Positions 1-7,425 of a stretch of DNA of 15,680 nucleotides are shown in pieces. Positions within the stretch are counted from its first letter, which is position 1, and every line of letters begins with the position of its first letter. This stretch comes from Acidobacteriota bacterium (lineage in GTDB: Bacteria > Acidobacteriota > Blastocatellia > Pyrinomonadales > Pyrinomonadaceae), in contig JAHEEZ010000066.1 in the NCBI GenBank assembly GCA_024640445.1, positions 1 to 15,680 on the forward strand. Reading direction: 5' to 3'. The translations under genes and the position numbers were made by a program. Under the pieces are notes generated by a model. The model was not told where the DNA came from and searched no databases. It worked only from the letters and a program-made list of their open reading frames with translations.

Positions 1-57
1 GCCAGGCCATATTTTACTCTTTTGTCGGCCGAAGATCGGACGCCGGGCGAACGTTGA

Positions 58-2574
58 CTACTTACATTTCGAATATCCGCAGTCTCTGCAGAAATCGCAC
101 CCGGAGGCGTGTTCCAGTTGGCCCTTGCACTCAGGGCAAGTCCCGATCATGTTCGACATTTTGGTTCCCGGTTCGGTATCGGCTTTCTTTCTCGAAGAGA
201 TCGGTTCGCCCTTGAGCCGGCGGTTTGTCAGGAGAAGGCATTCGGCGATCGCCTGTTCGGGCGACGTCAGGAGCCTTTCGTTGAACCACACAGCATGCGT
301 TCCGGTGACCTTGTTCAGACTTCGCGCGACCTCTTTAACTCCGAATCCGCCTCGGAGCATGTTCGAGGCCAGCAAGCCCACGCCCTCTGAGATCGGACCC
401 GTAGCGAACACCTCCAAAACATCGTGTCCGTCGTGATTAACGGTAACGTAAAGGTTTACACCGTCGAAAGGGATCCTCCAGGTTGAGCCCTGAAGTTCGT
501 AAGGCCTGGCAACCCTCTGACGGGCCTCTTCGCTTTGTATGACCTGGAACTCTTTGCTTTGGCCGACTTCGTCTGACGTTTCTTCCTTCTTCTTGTCGGA
601 CTTCATCGAGGTAAGTACCTGGCCCTCGCGGCTTCCGTCGCGGTAGTAACTGACCGCCTTGCAGCCGAGTTCCTTCGCCATCCTGTAAAGTTCGTCGACC
701 GATTCGACCGTGTCATCCCTGGCGCCGTTGCACGTCTTGGAGATCGAATTGTCCACGTGCTTTTGAGCGGCGGCAAGGACCCTCACATGCTGATGCGAAG
801 TTATGTCCATCGCGGAAATGAAATGTGGCGGAAGTTTGTCCTCATTCTCGACGACGAACTCGGCCGCGGTTCTGATCGAATCCTCATCGGACTGGTCCAC
901 CTCGATCCCCAAAGCGTTGGCAGCCAGGGTATGGACGTAATGCCTCTCGCCGAGCGTGTCGCGGCGGACGTACGCCCACGAGAAATTCGGCTCGATCCCG
1001 GAAGAGGTTTCAGCGACAAGTGAGATCGTGCCGGTAGGCGCGATGGTCGTCACTTCGTAATTTCGAGGGGTGAGCGGTTTGTTTCGATCTATGCCTATCT
1101 CATCGTAAAGGAATTTCGAGTAACTTTCTTCGTTGCCCTCGAGCTCTGGAAAAGTTCCTTTCTCTGCGCCGAGTTCCATCGAAGCTTCCCAGGCTTCCCT
1201 TCGAACGAAGCCCATTATCTTCTCCATAAACTCGATCGAATCCCTTTCTCCGTAGGAGATTCCGAGCTTGAGGCAGAGGTCTGCGAATCCCATTATTCCG
1301 AGTCCGACAGGCCTTGTACGTTTCACCACGTCGTCGATCTCGGGAAGCGGGAAATGCCCCGCGTCGACAACATTGTCAAGGAATCGCGTACACATGCGGG
1401 TTACGGAACCCAACTTTTCCCAATCGATGTCTGTATCCGTATCGCTGCCGTCGCCCGTCTTTCTGTAAAACTTCGAAAGGTCGATCGAGCCCAGATTGCA
1501 GGAGTTGTTGAAGTGAAGCATCTGCTCACCGCAGGGATTGCACGCGAAGATCGGCCCCATCGTGCTCTTCATGTGATTGTGGCGGTTGACCTCGTCAATG
1601 AAGATTATTCCCGGTTCTGCGTACTTGTGGGCGGAAGCGATTATGCGGTTCCAGATGTCCGGCGCATATACCATTCCAGGCTTGGGAGGTTCGATTATCG
1701 TAGTGTCCGAAAGGTCCGCGTTCTGGAACGCGAGTTTATCCGCGAACGTGACGGTGCTGCCGTCTTGACGCTGGTAAACGACGTAATCGGCGCCGGTCAC
1801 GGCATCAGAAACGGCCTGTTCCCAGGGCATGCCTTCGAACTGGGTCTGGAACCACTCTTTCTTGTCAACGGCCTCCATGAACTCGTCCGTGACGGTCACA
1901 GAGATATTGAAATTCGTAAGAGACGACTGGTCGTTCTTGGCGTGTATGAACCTGAGAATGTCCGGGTGGGTGATGCTGAGGATACCCATGTTCGCACCCC
2001 TGCGGACTCCGCCCTGCTTCACTACTTCGGTCGTACCGTTCACGATGTTCATGAACGACACGGGACCGGAAGCAACACCGCGGGTTGAATTAACCATAGA
2101 ACCCGCCGGACGAAGGAACTCGTATGTCATTCCGGTACCGCCGCCGGTCTGATGGATAACAGCGACGTTCTGGGCGTGCTGCATTATTCCGTTTATCGAA
2201 TCCGGAACGTTCAATACGAAGCAGGCCGCGAGCTGGCCCTTAGGTTTTCCGGCATTAACAAGGCAAGGCGTGTTCGGGACAAATTCTCGGTTAAGCATGA
2301 TCTCCATCATCGCGTTGAAGAAGAGATCGCGCATGGTGGGATCTGTTTCCGCGGTCGAAACGTGTCCGACCACACGGCTCACGATGTCAGACCACTGTTC
2401 AACCGGGTTACCGTTCTCGTCCTTCAGCGAATAACGTTTGCTGATGACCTTTTCGGCGTTCAGGCCGACCGGAACTATCTCCTTCCGGGTCGCGGTACCC
2501 GTCCCGTTTCCACTGCTTTTACCGTTTTTTGCGACAAATTTTCCCGACGATACAGGTTCGAAAACTGTACTCAT
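58..2574 (-). CDS. nrdJ: Adenosylcobalamin-dependent (class II) ribonucleotide reductase
   Basis: Reduces ribonucleotides to deoxyribonucleotides in the cytoplasm using a coenzyme B12-generated thiyl radical, so it needs neither oxygen nor a separate radical subunit. The 838-residue product has the family signatures. Cys118 (in QLAACFVLN) and Cys359 (in NNSCNLGSID) fit the redox-active pair, Cys348 in NPCGEQ is the expected radical cysteine with Glu350 beside it, and the PTGTIS loop (about residue 525) binds phosphate. The C-terminus is a cysteine-rich tail (CPEC, CDFC, RDCGYSKCK) typical of these enzymes, which probably re-reduces the active site or binds zinc. Residues 1-35 are low-complexity Gly/Ser/Lys. 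The ATG is supported by an AAGGAAGG ribosome site nine bases upstream. It is a single gene with its own promoter and NrdR operators. The 57 bases beyond its stop show no clear terminator. Family assignment is secure; the cysteine roles are by analogy. Confidence 0.96.
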   Translation of the reverse strand: MSTVFEPVSSGKFVAKNGKSSGNGTGTATRKEIVPVGLNAEKVISKRYSLKDENGNPVEQWSDIVSRVVGHVSTAETDPTMRDLFFNAMMEIMLNREFVPNTPCLVNAGKPKGQLAACFVLNVPDSINGIMQHAQNVAVIHQTGGGTGMTYEFLRPAGSMVNSTRGVASGPVSFMNIVNGTTEVVKQGGVRRGANMGILSITHPDILRFIHAKNDQSSLTNFNISVTVTDEFMEAVDKKEWFQTQFEGMPWEQAVSDAVTGADYVVYQRQDGSTVTFADKLAFQNADLSDTTIIEPPKPGMVYAPDIWNRIIASAHKYAEPGIIFIDEVNRHNHMKSTMGPIFACNPCGEQMLHFNNSCNLGSIDLSKFYRKTGDGSDTDTDIDWEKLGSVTRMCTRFLDNVVDAGHFPLPEIDDVVKRTRPVGLGIMGFADLCLKLGISYGERDSIEFMEKIMGFVRREAWEASMELGAEKGTFPELEGNEESYSKFLYDEIGIDRNKPLTPRNYEVTTIAPTGTISLVAETSSGIEPNFSWAYVRRDTLGERHYVHTLAANALGIEVDQSDEDSIRTAAEFVVENEDKLPPHFISAMDITSHQHVRVLAAAQKHVDNSISKTCNGARDDTVESVDELYRMAKELGCKAVSYYRDGSREGQVLTSMKSDKKKEETSDEVGQSKEFQVIQSEEARQRVARPYELQGSTWRIPFDGVNLYVTVNHDGHDVLEVFATGPISEGVGLLASNMLRGGFGVKEVARSLNKVTGTHAVWFNERLLTSPEQAIAECLLLTNRRLKGEPISSRKKADTEPGTKMSNMIGTCPECKGQLEHASGCDFCRDCGYSKCK

Positions 2575-2583
2575 TTAAGTCAA

Positions 2584-2591
2584 CCTTCCTT
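2584..2591 (-). promoter_or_regulatory. Ribosome binding site of nrdJ
   Basis: The minus strand reads AAGGAAGG, nine bases before the ATG. It is one of the few strong Shine-Dalgarno sequences in the window and fixes the nrdJ start. Confidence 0.75.
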
Positions 2592-2727
2592 ATAAGCCTT
2601 GAGACTATTATGCCCCTAAGCTTCTATTCTATACGTTTTTTATTTGCATTAAAAAATGCGGGCTGTAAGGCAATAGCTGTTAATCGAAGGGAATTATGAG
2701 AACTGCAATACCCCCCGAGTGAAAACG

Positions 2728-2756
2728 AATATACTTGAATCGAAAATCAGTGTCAA
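2728..2756 (-). promoter_or_regulatory. Sigma70-type promoter of nrdJ
   Basis: On the minus strand TTGACA (2756-2751) is followed, after exactly 17 bases, by TATATT (2733-2728). This is a full minus-35 match and a five-of-six minus-10 at the optimal spacing. Transcription would begin near 2720, giving a leader of about 145 bases. It lies 11 bases from the better NrdR box, which fits regulation by NrdR. Confidence 0.75.
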
Positions 2757-2766
2757 CCGTAAAAAT

Positions 2767-2782
2767 ACACAATATGTTGTGT
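2767..2782. promoter_or_regulatory. NrdR box (strong copy)
   Basis: ACACAATATGTTGTGT matches the published NrdR consensus acaCwAtATaTwGtgt at every position except one central base. NrdR is the zinc-finger/ATP-cone repressor that senses dATP/ATP and shuts down ribonucleotide reductase genes. The site sits immediately upstream of the nrdJ minus-35. No nrdR gene is in this window. Confidence 0.8.
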
Positions 2783-2797
2783 TTGTTTTCACAAGCC

Positions 2798-2813
2798 ATC
2801 CCAAATGTCGGGT
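2798..2813. promoter_or_regulatory. NrdR box (degenerate partner copy)
   Basis: ATCCCAAATGTCGGGT starts exactly 31 bases after the start of the strong box and agrees with it at 10 of 16 positions, including the conserved C..A.AT.T..G core. NrdR boxes are known to occur as pairs spaced by about three helical turns (31-32 bases). The spacing, more than the sequence, makes this a probable second half of the operator. Confidence 0.5.
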
Positions 2814-2975
2814 AAGTTAAAGTAATTTCTTAGGTTATTGTCGTTAAACGTTATTTACACACAGAAAAATTATTCATGAGCGTTTCCGGAATTTGACTTT
2901 CGCTTCCCCGTTTGCGTAACTAATCCCTTTCCGAGGGCACAGATTTGCGATAAAAGAGCGCTGCAGAGTATAGAT

Positions 2976-3878
2976 ATGGGAAAACTGATCCACGGGATCG
3001 CCGAAGAAGGAACGATCAGGCTTATGGCGGCCGATACTACTGAGATAGTAACGGAGGCCGTCAGGCGTCACGCAACCTCTCCGACCGCGTCCGCGGCGCT
3101 TGGAAGGGTGCTGACGGGGACGCTTTTGCTGGGATCTAGCCTGAAGGCATTCGACCGTTTGACGGTCAAGATCGAGGCTGAAGGGGACATCGGCGGGATC
3201 GTCGCCGAGGCTGATCCGAATGGCAACGTCAGGGGTTATGTCAGAAATCCTGCCGCGCACGCCCCTGCGTCCGCCGATGGCAAATTCGACGTGAGCGCGG
3301 TGGTCGGGAAGGGGATGTTCTATGTAATTCGGGAGTCGGGTTTTGAGATCGGCTTGCACCGTGAACCGTACGTCGGTTCCGTGCCGATCGTTTCAGGCGA
3401 GATCGCCGAGGACTTTGCCTACTATCTTGCGACATCCGAACAGATACCTTCAGCGGTTCTCCTTGGAGTCTTGCTTCAGAATTCCGAGCCTTTTGTGACG
3501 GCGGCCGGCGGGGTGATGATCCAGATGCTTCCAGGCGCGAACGAACACGTGATCACGATGATCGAGGACACTATCAGCAGGGCTCCCCACCTCACCAGCA
3601 TCATCCGCGAAGGCGCAACCCCGGAAGATCTTCTCAAGATCGCTCTCGGAGAGGTTGGATTTGACGTGCTAGAAGAAAAAGAAACGGCGTTTCGATGCAA
3701 CTGTTCGATGGAGCGCGCGATCCGCCTCATATCTTCGCTTGGCGAAGACGAGGTCAGGTCGATGCTTGAAGAGGACAAAGGGGCGACTCTCGATTGCGGA
3801 TTCTGTAACGAGTATTACCGTCTTGGAGAAACTGACCTTGAAGGAATTTTGGAATCTCTGAAGCAAGAAGAAGATTAG
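2976..3878 (+). CDS. hslO: Hsp33 redox-regulated chaperonin
   Basis: Cytoplasmic holdase chaperone that is switched on when oxidative stress and unfolding oxidise its zinc-bound cysteines. The 300-residue protein has the usual length. It begins with the family N-terminus (GTIRLMAADTTEIV, then ALGRVLTGTLLLGSSLK) and ends with the redox switch: Cys241-Asn-Cys243 and Cys274-Gly-Phe-Cys277. The CxC-to-CxxC spacing matches that of E. coli Hsp33. The start is chosen because the family N-terminus aligns from this ATG. There is no Shine-Dalgarno and the preceding bases read TATAG. It stands alone on the plus strand, divergent from nrdJ, and its TAG overlaps the stop codon of the convergent pseudopilin gene, so no separate terminator is possible between them. 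Confidence 0.96.
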   Translation: MGKLIHGIAEEGTIRLMAADTTEIVTEAVRRHATSPTASAALGRVLTGTLLLGSSLKAFDRLTVKIEAEGDIGGIVAEADPNGNVRGYVRNPAAHAPASADGKFDVSAVVGKGMFYVIRESGFEIGLHREPYVGSVPIVSGEIAEDFAYYLATSEQIPSAVLLGVLLQNSEPFVTAAGGVMIQMLPGANEHVITMIEDTISRAPHLTSIIREGATPEDLLKIALGEVGFDVLEEKETAFRCNCSMERAIRLISSLGEDEVRSMLEEDKGATLDCGFCNEYYRLGETDLEGILESLKQEED

Positions 3879-4573
3879 CGGCTAACGTTTGTGTTAGCGT
3901 TCGCGGTTGGCGCCTGCGCTGGAAGGCCCTGGCCGGTGCCCCGGAACATCGGAGTAAATATCCATTTGGAATGGTTCTCAATTCCGTAATAGGTGACGAC
4001 AGATTTGTCTTTGCTTTGGCTTGCGACGCCAATGAACGGCGTGTTTGAGGTCGAGACCTCAAATTCCGAGTCGTCAACTGCGGTGAGATCGTCCTCAGAT
4101 TCTGTGTTCAATACACTTGCAAGCGGGATGGCGTATCGGTTCAGGTAGCGGTCCGGTGTCGCTGGCAGAAGACCGTTGTTGAAAATCTGAACCCGCCTTC
4201 CAAAATTCAGGAATGCCTTGCTTGTAGGAGAGATTAGACGCCACTTGCCGTCTTCGCTAAGGGGGTCGACCGCGGCCGACGGGCGCAGGATCTGGCGTTT
4301 CTTGGTTCCTGCCGGGAGCCCTTCCAACAACTCGTCGATGGAGTCCGGGAGCTTTCTTCCCTGATAGTAGGTGACGTACTGCTGTATCGCCTCGGCGATC
4401 TCTTCGCCGCGGCGTATCGATTCAAGTTCTTTTCCCCTCTTTACCGCGTTCTGGATCCCGGGCGCCGCCGCCAGAAGAGCAAGCGCGAAAAGTGTCATTA
4501 CGGCGAGAATGGTGATCAGGGACATGCCCTTCTCCGTACTTTCGCCGTTCCTCCTTTTGCTCTTTCTGATCAT
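3875..4573 (-). CDS. Type II secretion / type IV pilus-like pseudopilin
   Basis: Predicted inner-membrane pseudopilin of 232 residues, to be processed by a prepilin peptidase. The N-terminal 16 residues are short and basic and end in Lys-Gly. Cleavage after Gly16 would expose Met17, followed by a hydrophobic helix (about 17-37, LITILAVMTLFALALLAA). The residue at mature position 5, normally glutamate, is Thr21. The helix continues into a charged segment (ELESIRRGEEIAEAIQQY, about 49-66) and a GspG/PulG-like globular region with KLPDSIDELLEG. The tail is low-complexity Ala/Thr/Asn. Its ATG overlaps the TAA of the upstream PilP/GspC-like gene by one base, so translation is probably coupled. It is the last gene of the pilN operon. 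A specific Gsp/Pil name is not justified. Confidence 0.82.
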   Translation of the reverse strand: MIRKSKRRNGESTEKGMSLITILAVMTLFALALLAAAPGIQNAVKRGKELESIRRGEEIAEAIQQYVTYYQGRKLPDSIDELLEGLPAGTKKRQILRPSAAVDPLSEDGKWRLISPTSKAFLNFGRRVQIFNNGLLPATPDRYLNRYAIPLASVLNTESEDDLTAVDDSEFEVSTSNTPFIGVASQSKDKSVVTYYGIENHSKWIFTPMFRGTGQGLPAQAPTANANTNVSR

Positions 4574-5715
4574 TATTTGCCCGGGGGATTTGGGTCGTCA
4601 TCAACCGGCGGTTCCGGTTCATCAGGCGGAACGTCATTGTCCTGCTTCTGCTGTTGTTGTTTCTGGAGCTCTTCGATCGCTTTGTTCAGATCTCTTCTCG
4701 TCGGATTCACCGGCCTCGTGCGTGGGGCCGCCCTGGGGATTCCGTCCGGAATGCCGGGAATACTCACGGGCGTATCATCGCCGGCATCGTCATTGTCAAA
4801 TGAAACTCCCGCCGTACCGGTGGAGGATTCATCGGGTCTGAGCAAAGGCAGTTTGTGCTTGAATCCGAGCCGTATGTCTTCGAACTCCACCTCTTTCGCG
4901 GAGATGCTTATCACCCTGAACCGACCTTTAACGACATCATTGAGCCGCGCAGTGAACGGGTCGTCGTTGCGCCGTCCTTTGTCCTGGAAGTATGCGGTGT
5001 CGTTGTTGTAATGCTGGCGTGCGATGAGGCCGATGTATTCAAAATCAGGTCTGGGCGGTTCTACGATGTTGAATGAGACCGAATATGAATAGAGAGAACC
5101 GTCGGGCGTATTCACAGATACACCAAGCGGACCCGAGCGGGTTATCAGCGAAGCAGGCACGGTCGCCGCAAGCCTCTGTGAATTCAGGAAACTGGTTTGA
5201 AGAACATTGCCGTTGAAGATGATCCTTGACTCCGGCGCGAACCTGTCGCCAATCACCTCTATCCTGAAGTCCTTGCCTCCTGCGTACGCCGTTGTCGGAT
5301 TCAGAAACGAAAGAAGCATTGGAGCTTCCGGAGTTGGAGTGAAGGTGGGAACCTTCTGCACCGGATCAACCGTCGGCGTTGGTGTAAAGTCGGGGGGTTC
5401 GTAGAAAGCGAAAATGTTCCTCCCCGAGATCGGAGCATCGACTCTGCCTCCGCTGTAGATGATCGGGGTCACCGCGTAATCGCGGTCAACCCGCTCCTGA
5501 TCAACATCTTCCACGGGCACGGGCCTGCCGGGGTCAACAGCGTCGGGGAGCGGAGTGGGCGAATCTGCCGTCGCTACCGCAGATGAAGATGAACGGCCGG
5601 GAAGCAACATCCCGCCAAATGTGTAGGTAAGCGAGATCACCGCGAGCGTGCCAAGCACGATGACCGCGATGATCTTGTTCCTTTCGGCGGGTGTTTTCCC
5701 TTCAAACAGTTTCAT
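4573..5715 (-). CDS. PilP/GspC-like inner-membrane protein with IPT/TIG domain
   Basis: Bitopic membrane protein of 380 residues, probably linking the inner-membrane platform to an outer-membrane part of a pilus or secretion apparatus. Order of parts: a short cytoplasmic start; one membrane helix (about 14-37); a Ser/Pro-rich linker with a GRNIFAFYEP motif (98-107) and a Thr-Pro repeat stretch (111-130); an IPT/TIG immunoglobulin-like domain (about 132-217, with FAPESRIIFNG and the closing VNTPDG); a beta-rich PilP/GspC-homology-like segment (about 226-293, with LNDVVKGRFRVISIS and LGFKHKLPLL); and a Pro/Gln/Asp-rich tail containing KQQQQKQ. GGAG lies ten bases upstream of the ATG, within the 20-base gap after pilO. 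The PilP/GspC assignment rests on position and pattern, not strong identity. The TIG domain is the clearer call. Confidence 0.72.
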   Translation of the reverse strand: MKLFEGKTPAERNKIIAVIVLGTLAVISLTYTFGGMLLPGRSSSSAVATADSPTPLPDAVDPGRPVPVEDVDQERVDRDYAVTPIIYSGGRVDAPISGRNIFAFYEPPDFTPTPTVDPVQKVPTFTPTPEAPMLLSFLNPTTAYAGGKDFRIEVIGDRFAPESRIIFNGNVLQTSFLNSQRLAATVPASLITRSGPLGVSVNTPDGSLYSYSVSFNIVEPPRPDFEYIGLIARQHYNNDTAYFQDKGRRNDDPFTARLNDVVKGRFRVISISAKEVEFEDIRLGFKHKLPLLRPDESSTGTAGVSFDNDDAGDDTPVSIPGIPDGIPRAAPRTRPVNPTRRDLNKAIEELQKQQQQKQDNDVPPDEPEPPVDDDPNPPGK

Positions 5716-5735
5716 CTATCAATACTCCGGACCGC

Positions 5736-6614
5736 TCACTGGCCGGCTTCGTTCTCTGCTCCAGGCTGCGAAGCCGTAAGGATCCTTTGCTCGTTCGGCC
5801 TTTGAAAATAAGCAGCGAGTTCAAGCCGCAGGCTCACAATAGTGCCTCTTGTCCGCCCGCCATCTGTCTTTTTGACGGTTTGGGCGACGACACCGGTTTC
5901 GGTCGGAGGATTCGGGGATACACCGGAATCTTTACTTTCAGAGGGCTCAAGTTCGATCGTGCTGATTACGACGAACTCGTTGCTGTTTTCGATATCGCTC
6001 AGGAACCTGCGGAGATTTACATACGGCCCCTCAACCGTCATCGTGACGTAAATACCCGGATAAAGGCTTTGGAATTTGCTTCTGCCCCTCTCGGTCCTTT
6101 CATTGGAACCCTGCCTGCGGTCATCTTCGCTGACTTCGATCGGGGTATAGTCGGGACCCGTGGAATTGATCAGGCCGAACGCACTGATCAGGCCGTTCAG
6201 TCTTTGATAGATCGCAGTCTTACCGATCGATTGTTCCTGAAGGAATCTCGTCTCGAAATCCTCTGCGCTTGCGATCAGCTTGTTAACCTGTGTTTCGGTA
6301 TTGGAAATGTCCCCGAACTTTCGTTTCGCTTCGTTGAGATCTTTTTCAACGGAGTCCCGACGCGCCCTGGTATCTTCAAGGCGGCGGTTCTCAGGCAATA
6401 CGAAGCCGAGGTAAAGACCGATCGCCGCGAGGAGCAAGAACAGGGCGAGTCCGACGGCTGTGATCTCGAGCGGTCCCCACATCCCTGCATAGACTTTCTT
6501 TGCCCTTCGGTGGCGAACGGGAACTGGTCCGTCGTCGTGATCAGCGGCCATCGAAGTCTCAATGGAGTCGTTACTCACTGCTTCTTCTTTCAGGGGGACG
6601 TTCTCTTCGATCAT
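5736..6614 (-). CDS. pilO: PilO-like (GspM-like) pilus/secretion assembly protein
   Basis: Inner-membrane assembly protein of 292 residues that would pair with PilN to form the periplasmic part of the alignment subcomplex. The acidic and then basic N-terminal cytoplasmic tail (1-48, ending RHRRAKKVYAG) is longer than in classical PilO. It is followed by one membrane helix (about 50-73), a charged coiled coil (about 75-115), and a ferredoxin-like periplasmic domain in which YPGIYVTMTVEGPYVNLRRF is the typical PilO segment, followed by LSDIENSNEFVVISTIEL. The ATG is one base after the pilN stop and is preceded by GGAGG about 11 bases upstream, so it is tightly coupled to pilN. Confidence 0.88.
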   Translation of the reverse strand: MIEENVPLKEEAVSNDSIETSMAADHDDGPVPVRHRRAKKVYAGMWGPLEITAVGLALFLLLAAIGLYLGFVLPENRRLEDTRARRDSVEKDLNEAKRKFGDISNTETQVNKLIASAEDFETRFLQEQSIGKTAIYQRLNGLISAFGLINSTGPDYTPIEVSEDDRRQGSNERTERGRSKFQSLYPGIYVTMTVEGPYVNLRRFLSDIENSNEFVVISTIELEPSESKDSGVSPNPPTETGVVAQTVKKTDGGRTRGTIVSLRLELAAYFQRPNEQRILTASQPGAENEAGQ

Positions 6615-6615
6615 C

Positions 6616-7242
6616 CTACTTCGGCCCTCCTTCCCCTGCGTTCCGTGCTACGTCTGAAGGCGTCTGAACCGCGTATCCGGCCCGAGGCGTATAGATCAGC
6701 CGCAGAGTGAACTCCGAATACGTGAATTTGTCGCTCTTTTGAAGGTCCTGTCCGCGAAGCGATGCGCGGAAGATACCCTTCTCATTCATATTTCGGATCA
6801 TTTGCAAGACGCCTTGGTAGTCTTTCGCAAGAACTGAGAAATCGAGTTCCGCCGTCAGTTGTTCGCCGTTTCTGTAAATGCTGTCGACGTTGATCCTTGA
6901 AGCGCTTACGTTACCGGGGATGACCGTCTCGAGATCAGCAAGCAGCCTGGACCACCTGAAATCCTTGTGAGCCACGAGAGTGTGGCTGGCGACCATTAGC
7001 TGTTCCTGGGCGGGTGTAAGCCGATTGCGCACTTTTTCGCCGCGTTCATTGAGTCCCGTAAGCTCCTTTTCCATTCTCTCGACGTCGTTTCTAACCAGCT
7101 CGTTTGTCGACATCGAACTCCGGTATTGCGCCAGGCCGATGACGGCAATGCCGAAAGAGCAAACCAAGACCACTGCCGCAATTACGTATGGCAGGGTCCT
7201 GTTCCTAAAAGGATTACTAGCGAGGTTGAGCTTTGTGATCAC
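6616..7242 (-). CDS. pilN: PilN-like pilus/secretion assembly protein
   Basis: Bitopic inner-membrane protein of 208 residues that normally binds the cytoplasmic actin-like PilM through its N-terminus and PilO through its periplasmic part. The start LNLASNPFRNR corresponds to the conserved INLLP-type PilM-binding peptide. A single membrane helix (about 16-40) follows, then a coiled coil (about 45-85) and a small alpha/beta periplasmic domain with DLETVIPGNVSASRINVDS. The start codon is GTG; the conserved motif sits at residues 5-9, so this start fits the family although no Shine-Dalgarno is visible. It is the first gene of the four-gene operon. The expected upstream partner pilM is not here. 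Confidence 0.88.
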   Translation of the reverse strand: MITKLNLASNPFRNRTLPYVIAAVVLVCSFGIAVIGLAQYRSSMSTNELVRNDVERMEKELTGLNERGEKVRNRLTPAQEQLMVASHTLVAHKDFRWSRLLADLETVIPGNVSASRINVDSIYRNGEQLTAELDFSVLAKDYQGVLQMIRNMNEKGIFRASLRGQDLQKSDKFTYSEFTLRLIYTPRAGYAVQTPSDVARNAGEGGPK

Positions 7243-7322
7243 TGCAGTTCTAAGAATCGAATAACGAACCCGGAGTTGCTATGCCGCCCGCAAGGTCGGC
7301 GGAGTCGTCTGAAGACCCCGAA

Positions 7323-7331
7323 ATTGTAACA
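7323..7331 (-). promoter_or_regulatory. Candidate extended minus-10 promoter of the pilN operon
   Basis: The minus strand reads TGTTACAAT, an extended minus-10 (TGn plus TACAAT, five of six). The minus-35 position 17 bases upstream is poor (TGTTTG). A start near 7316 would give a leader of about 75 bases before the GTG of pilN. The rest of 7243-7425 shows no gene and no clear terminator for the upstream cyclase, so read-through is possible. Confidence 0.4.
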
Positions 7332-7425
7332 CGAATCAATTCCGGCAAACAGCGGTTCACCAGTCCCCGGCGACGTTGTCCCCGAGGTATGCTCACACGC
7401 TCTTTGGGTCGCAGTGTTCCAAAAA

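Larger units (their letters stand above)
2575..2975. other. Divergent intergenic region between nrdJ and hslO
   Basis: These 401 bases carry no credible gene; the minus-strand reading frame running from hslO into this region is a shadow. On the nrdJ side it holds a sigma70 promoter, two NrdR-like boxes and a roughly 145-base untranslated leader. The leader contains a small hairpin (GCATT/AATGC arms, 2646-2659) and no B12 box, so a cobalamin riboswitch is not supported. The hslO half is AT-rich to about 2880. The best guess for an hslO promoter is an extended minus-10, TGCGATAAA at 2946-2954, which would leave a leader of about 15 bases. That is weak. Confidence 0.6.

Noticed and set aside
1354..2088. 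A 244-codon open frame on the plus strand opposite nrdJ, plus several shorter ones nearby
   Set aside because: It lies wholly within the well-conserved nrdJ gene, resembles no family, and has no promoter or ribosome site. Long antisense frames are expected from this codon usage.
2575..2727. Cobalamin riboswitch in the leader of the B12-dependent nrdJ
   Set aside because: The leader is long enough to tempt the call, but the minus strand has no GCCACTG-like B12 box and no multi-stem structure beyond one five-pair hairpin.
2724..2739. A third NrdR-like core (GAATATACTT) over the nrdJ minus-10
   Set aside because: Only the central AT-rich bases match. The flanking conserved C and G are absent, the 43-bp offset is not the usual pairing distance, and the match is explained by the minus-10 itself.
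2851..2878. DnaA-box-like sequences (TTATTTACA and TTATTCATG) upstream of nrdJ/hslO
   Set aside because: One and two mismatches to TTATNCACA in an AT-rich stretch are near chance. There is no cluster and no dnaA/dnaN neighbourhood.
2945..2974. TTGCGA-18-TATAGA as an hslO promoter
   Set aside because: The minus-10 abuts the ATG, so transcription would start inside the gene, after the conserved N-terminus has begun.
5691..6710. A 339-codon plus-strand frame over pilO and the ends of its neighbours
   Set aside because: It is antisense to three genes with clear membrane and family features; its translation has no recognisable domain or plausible start context.
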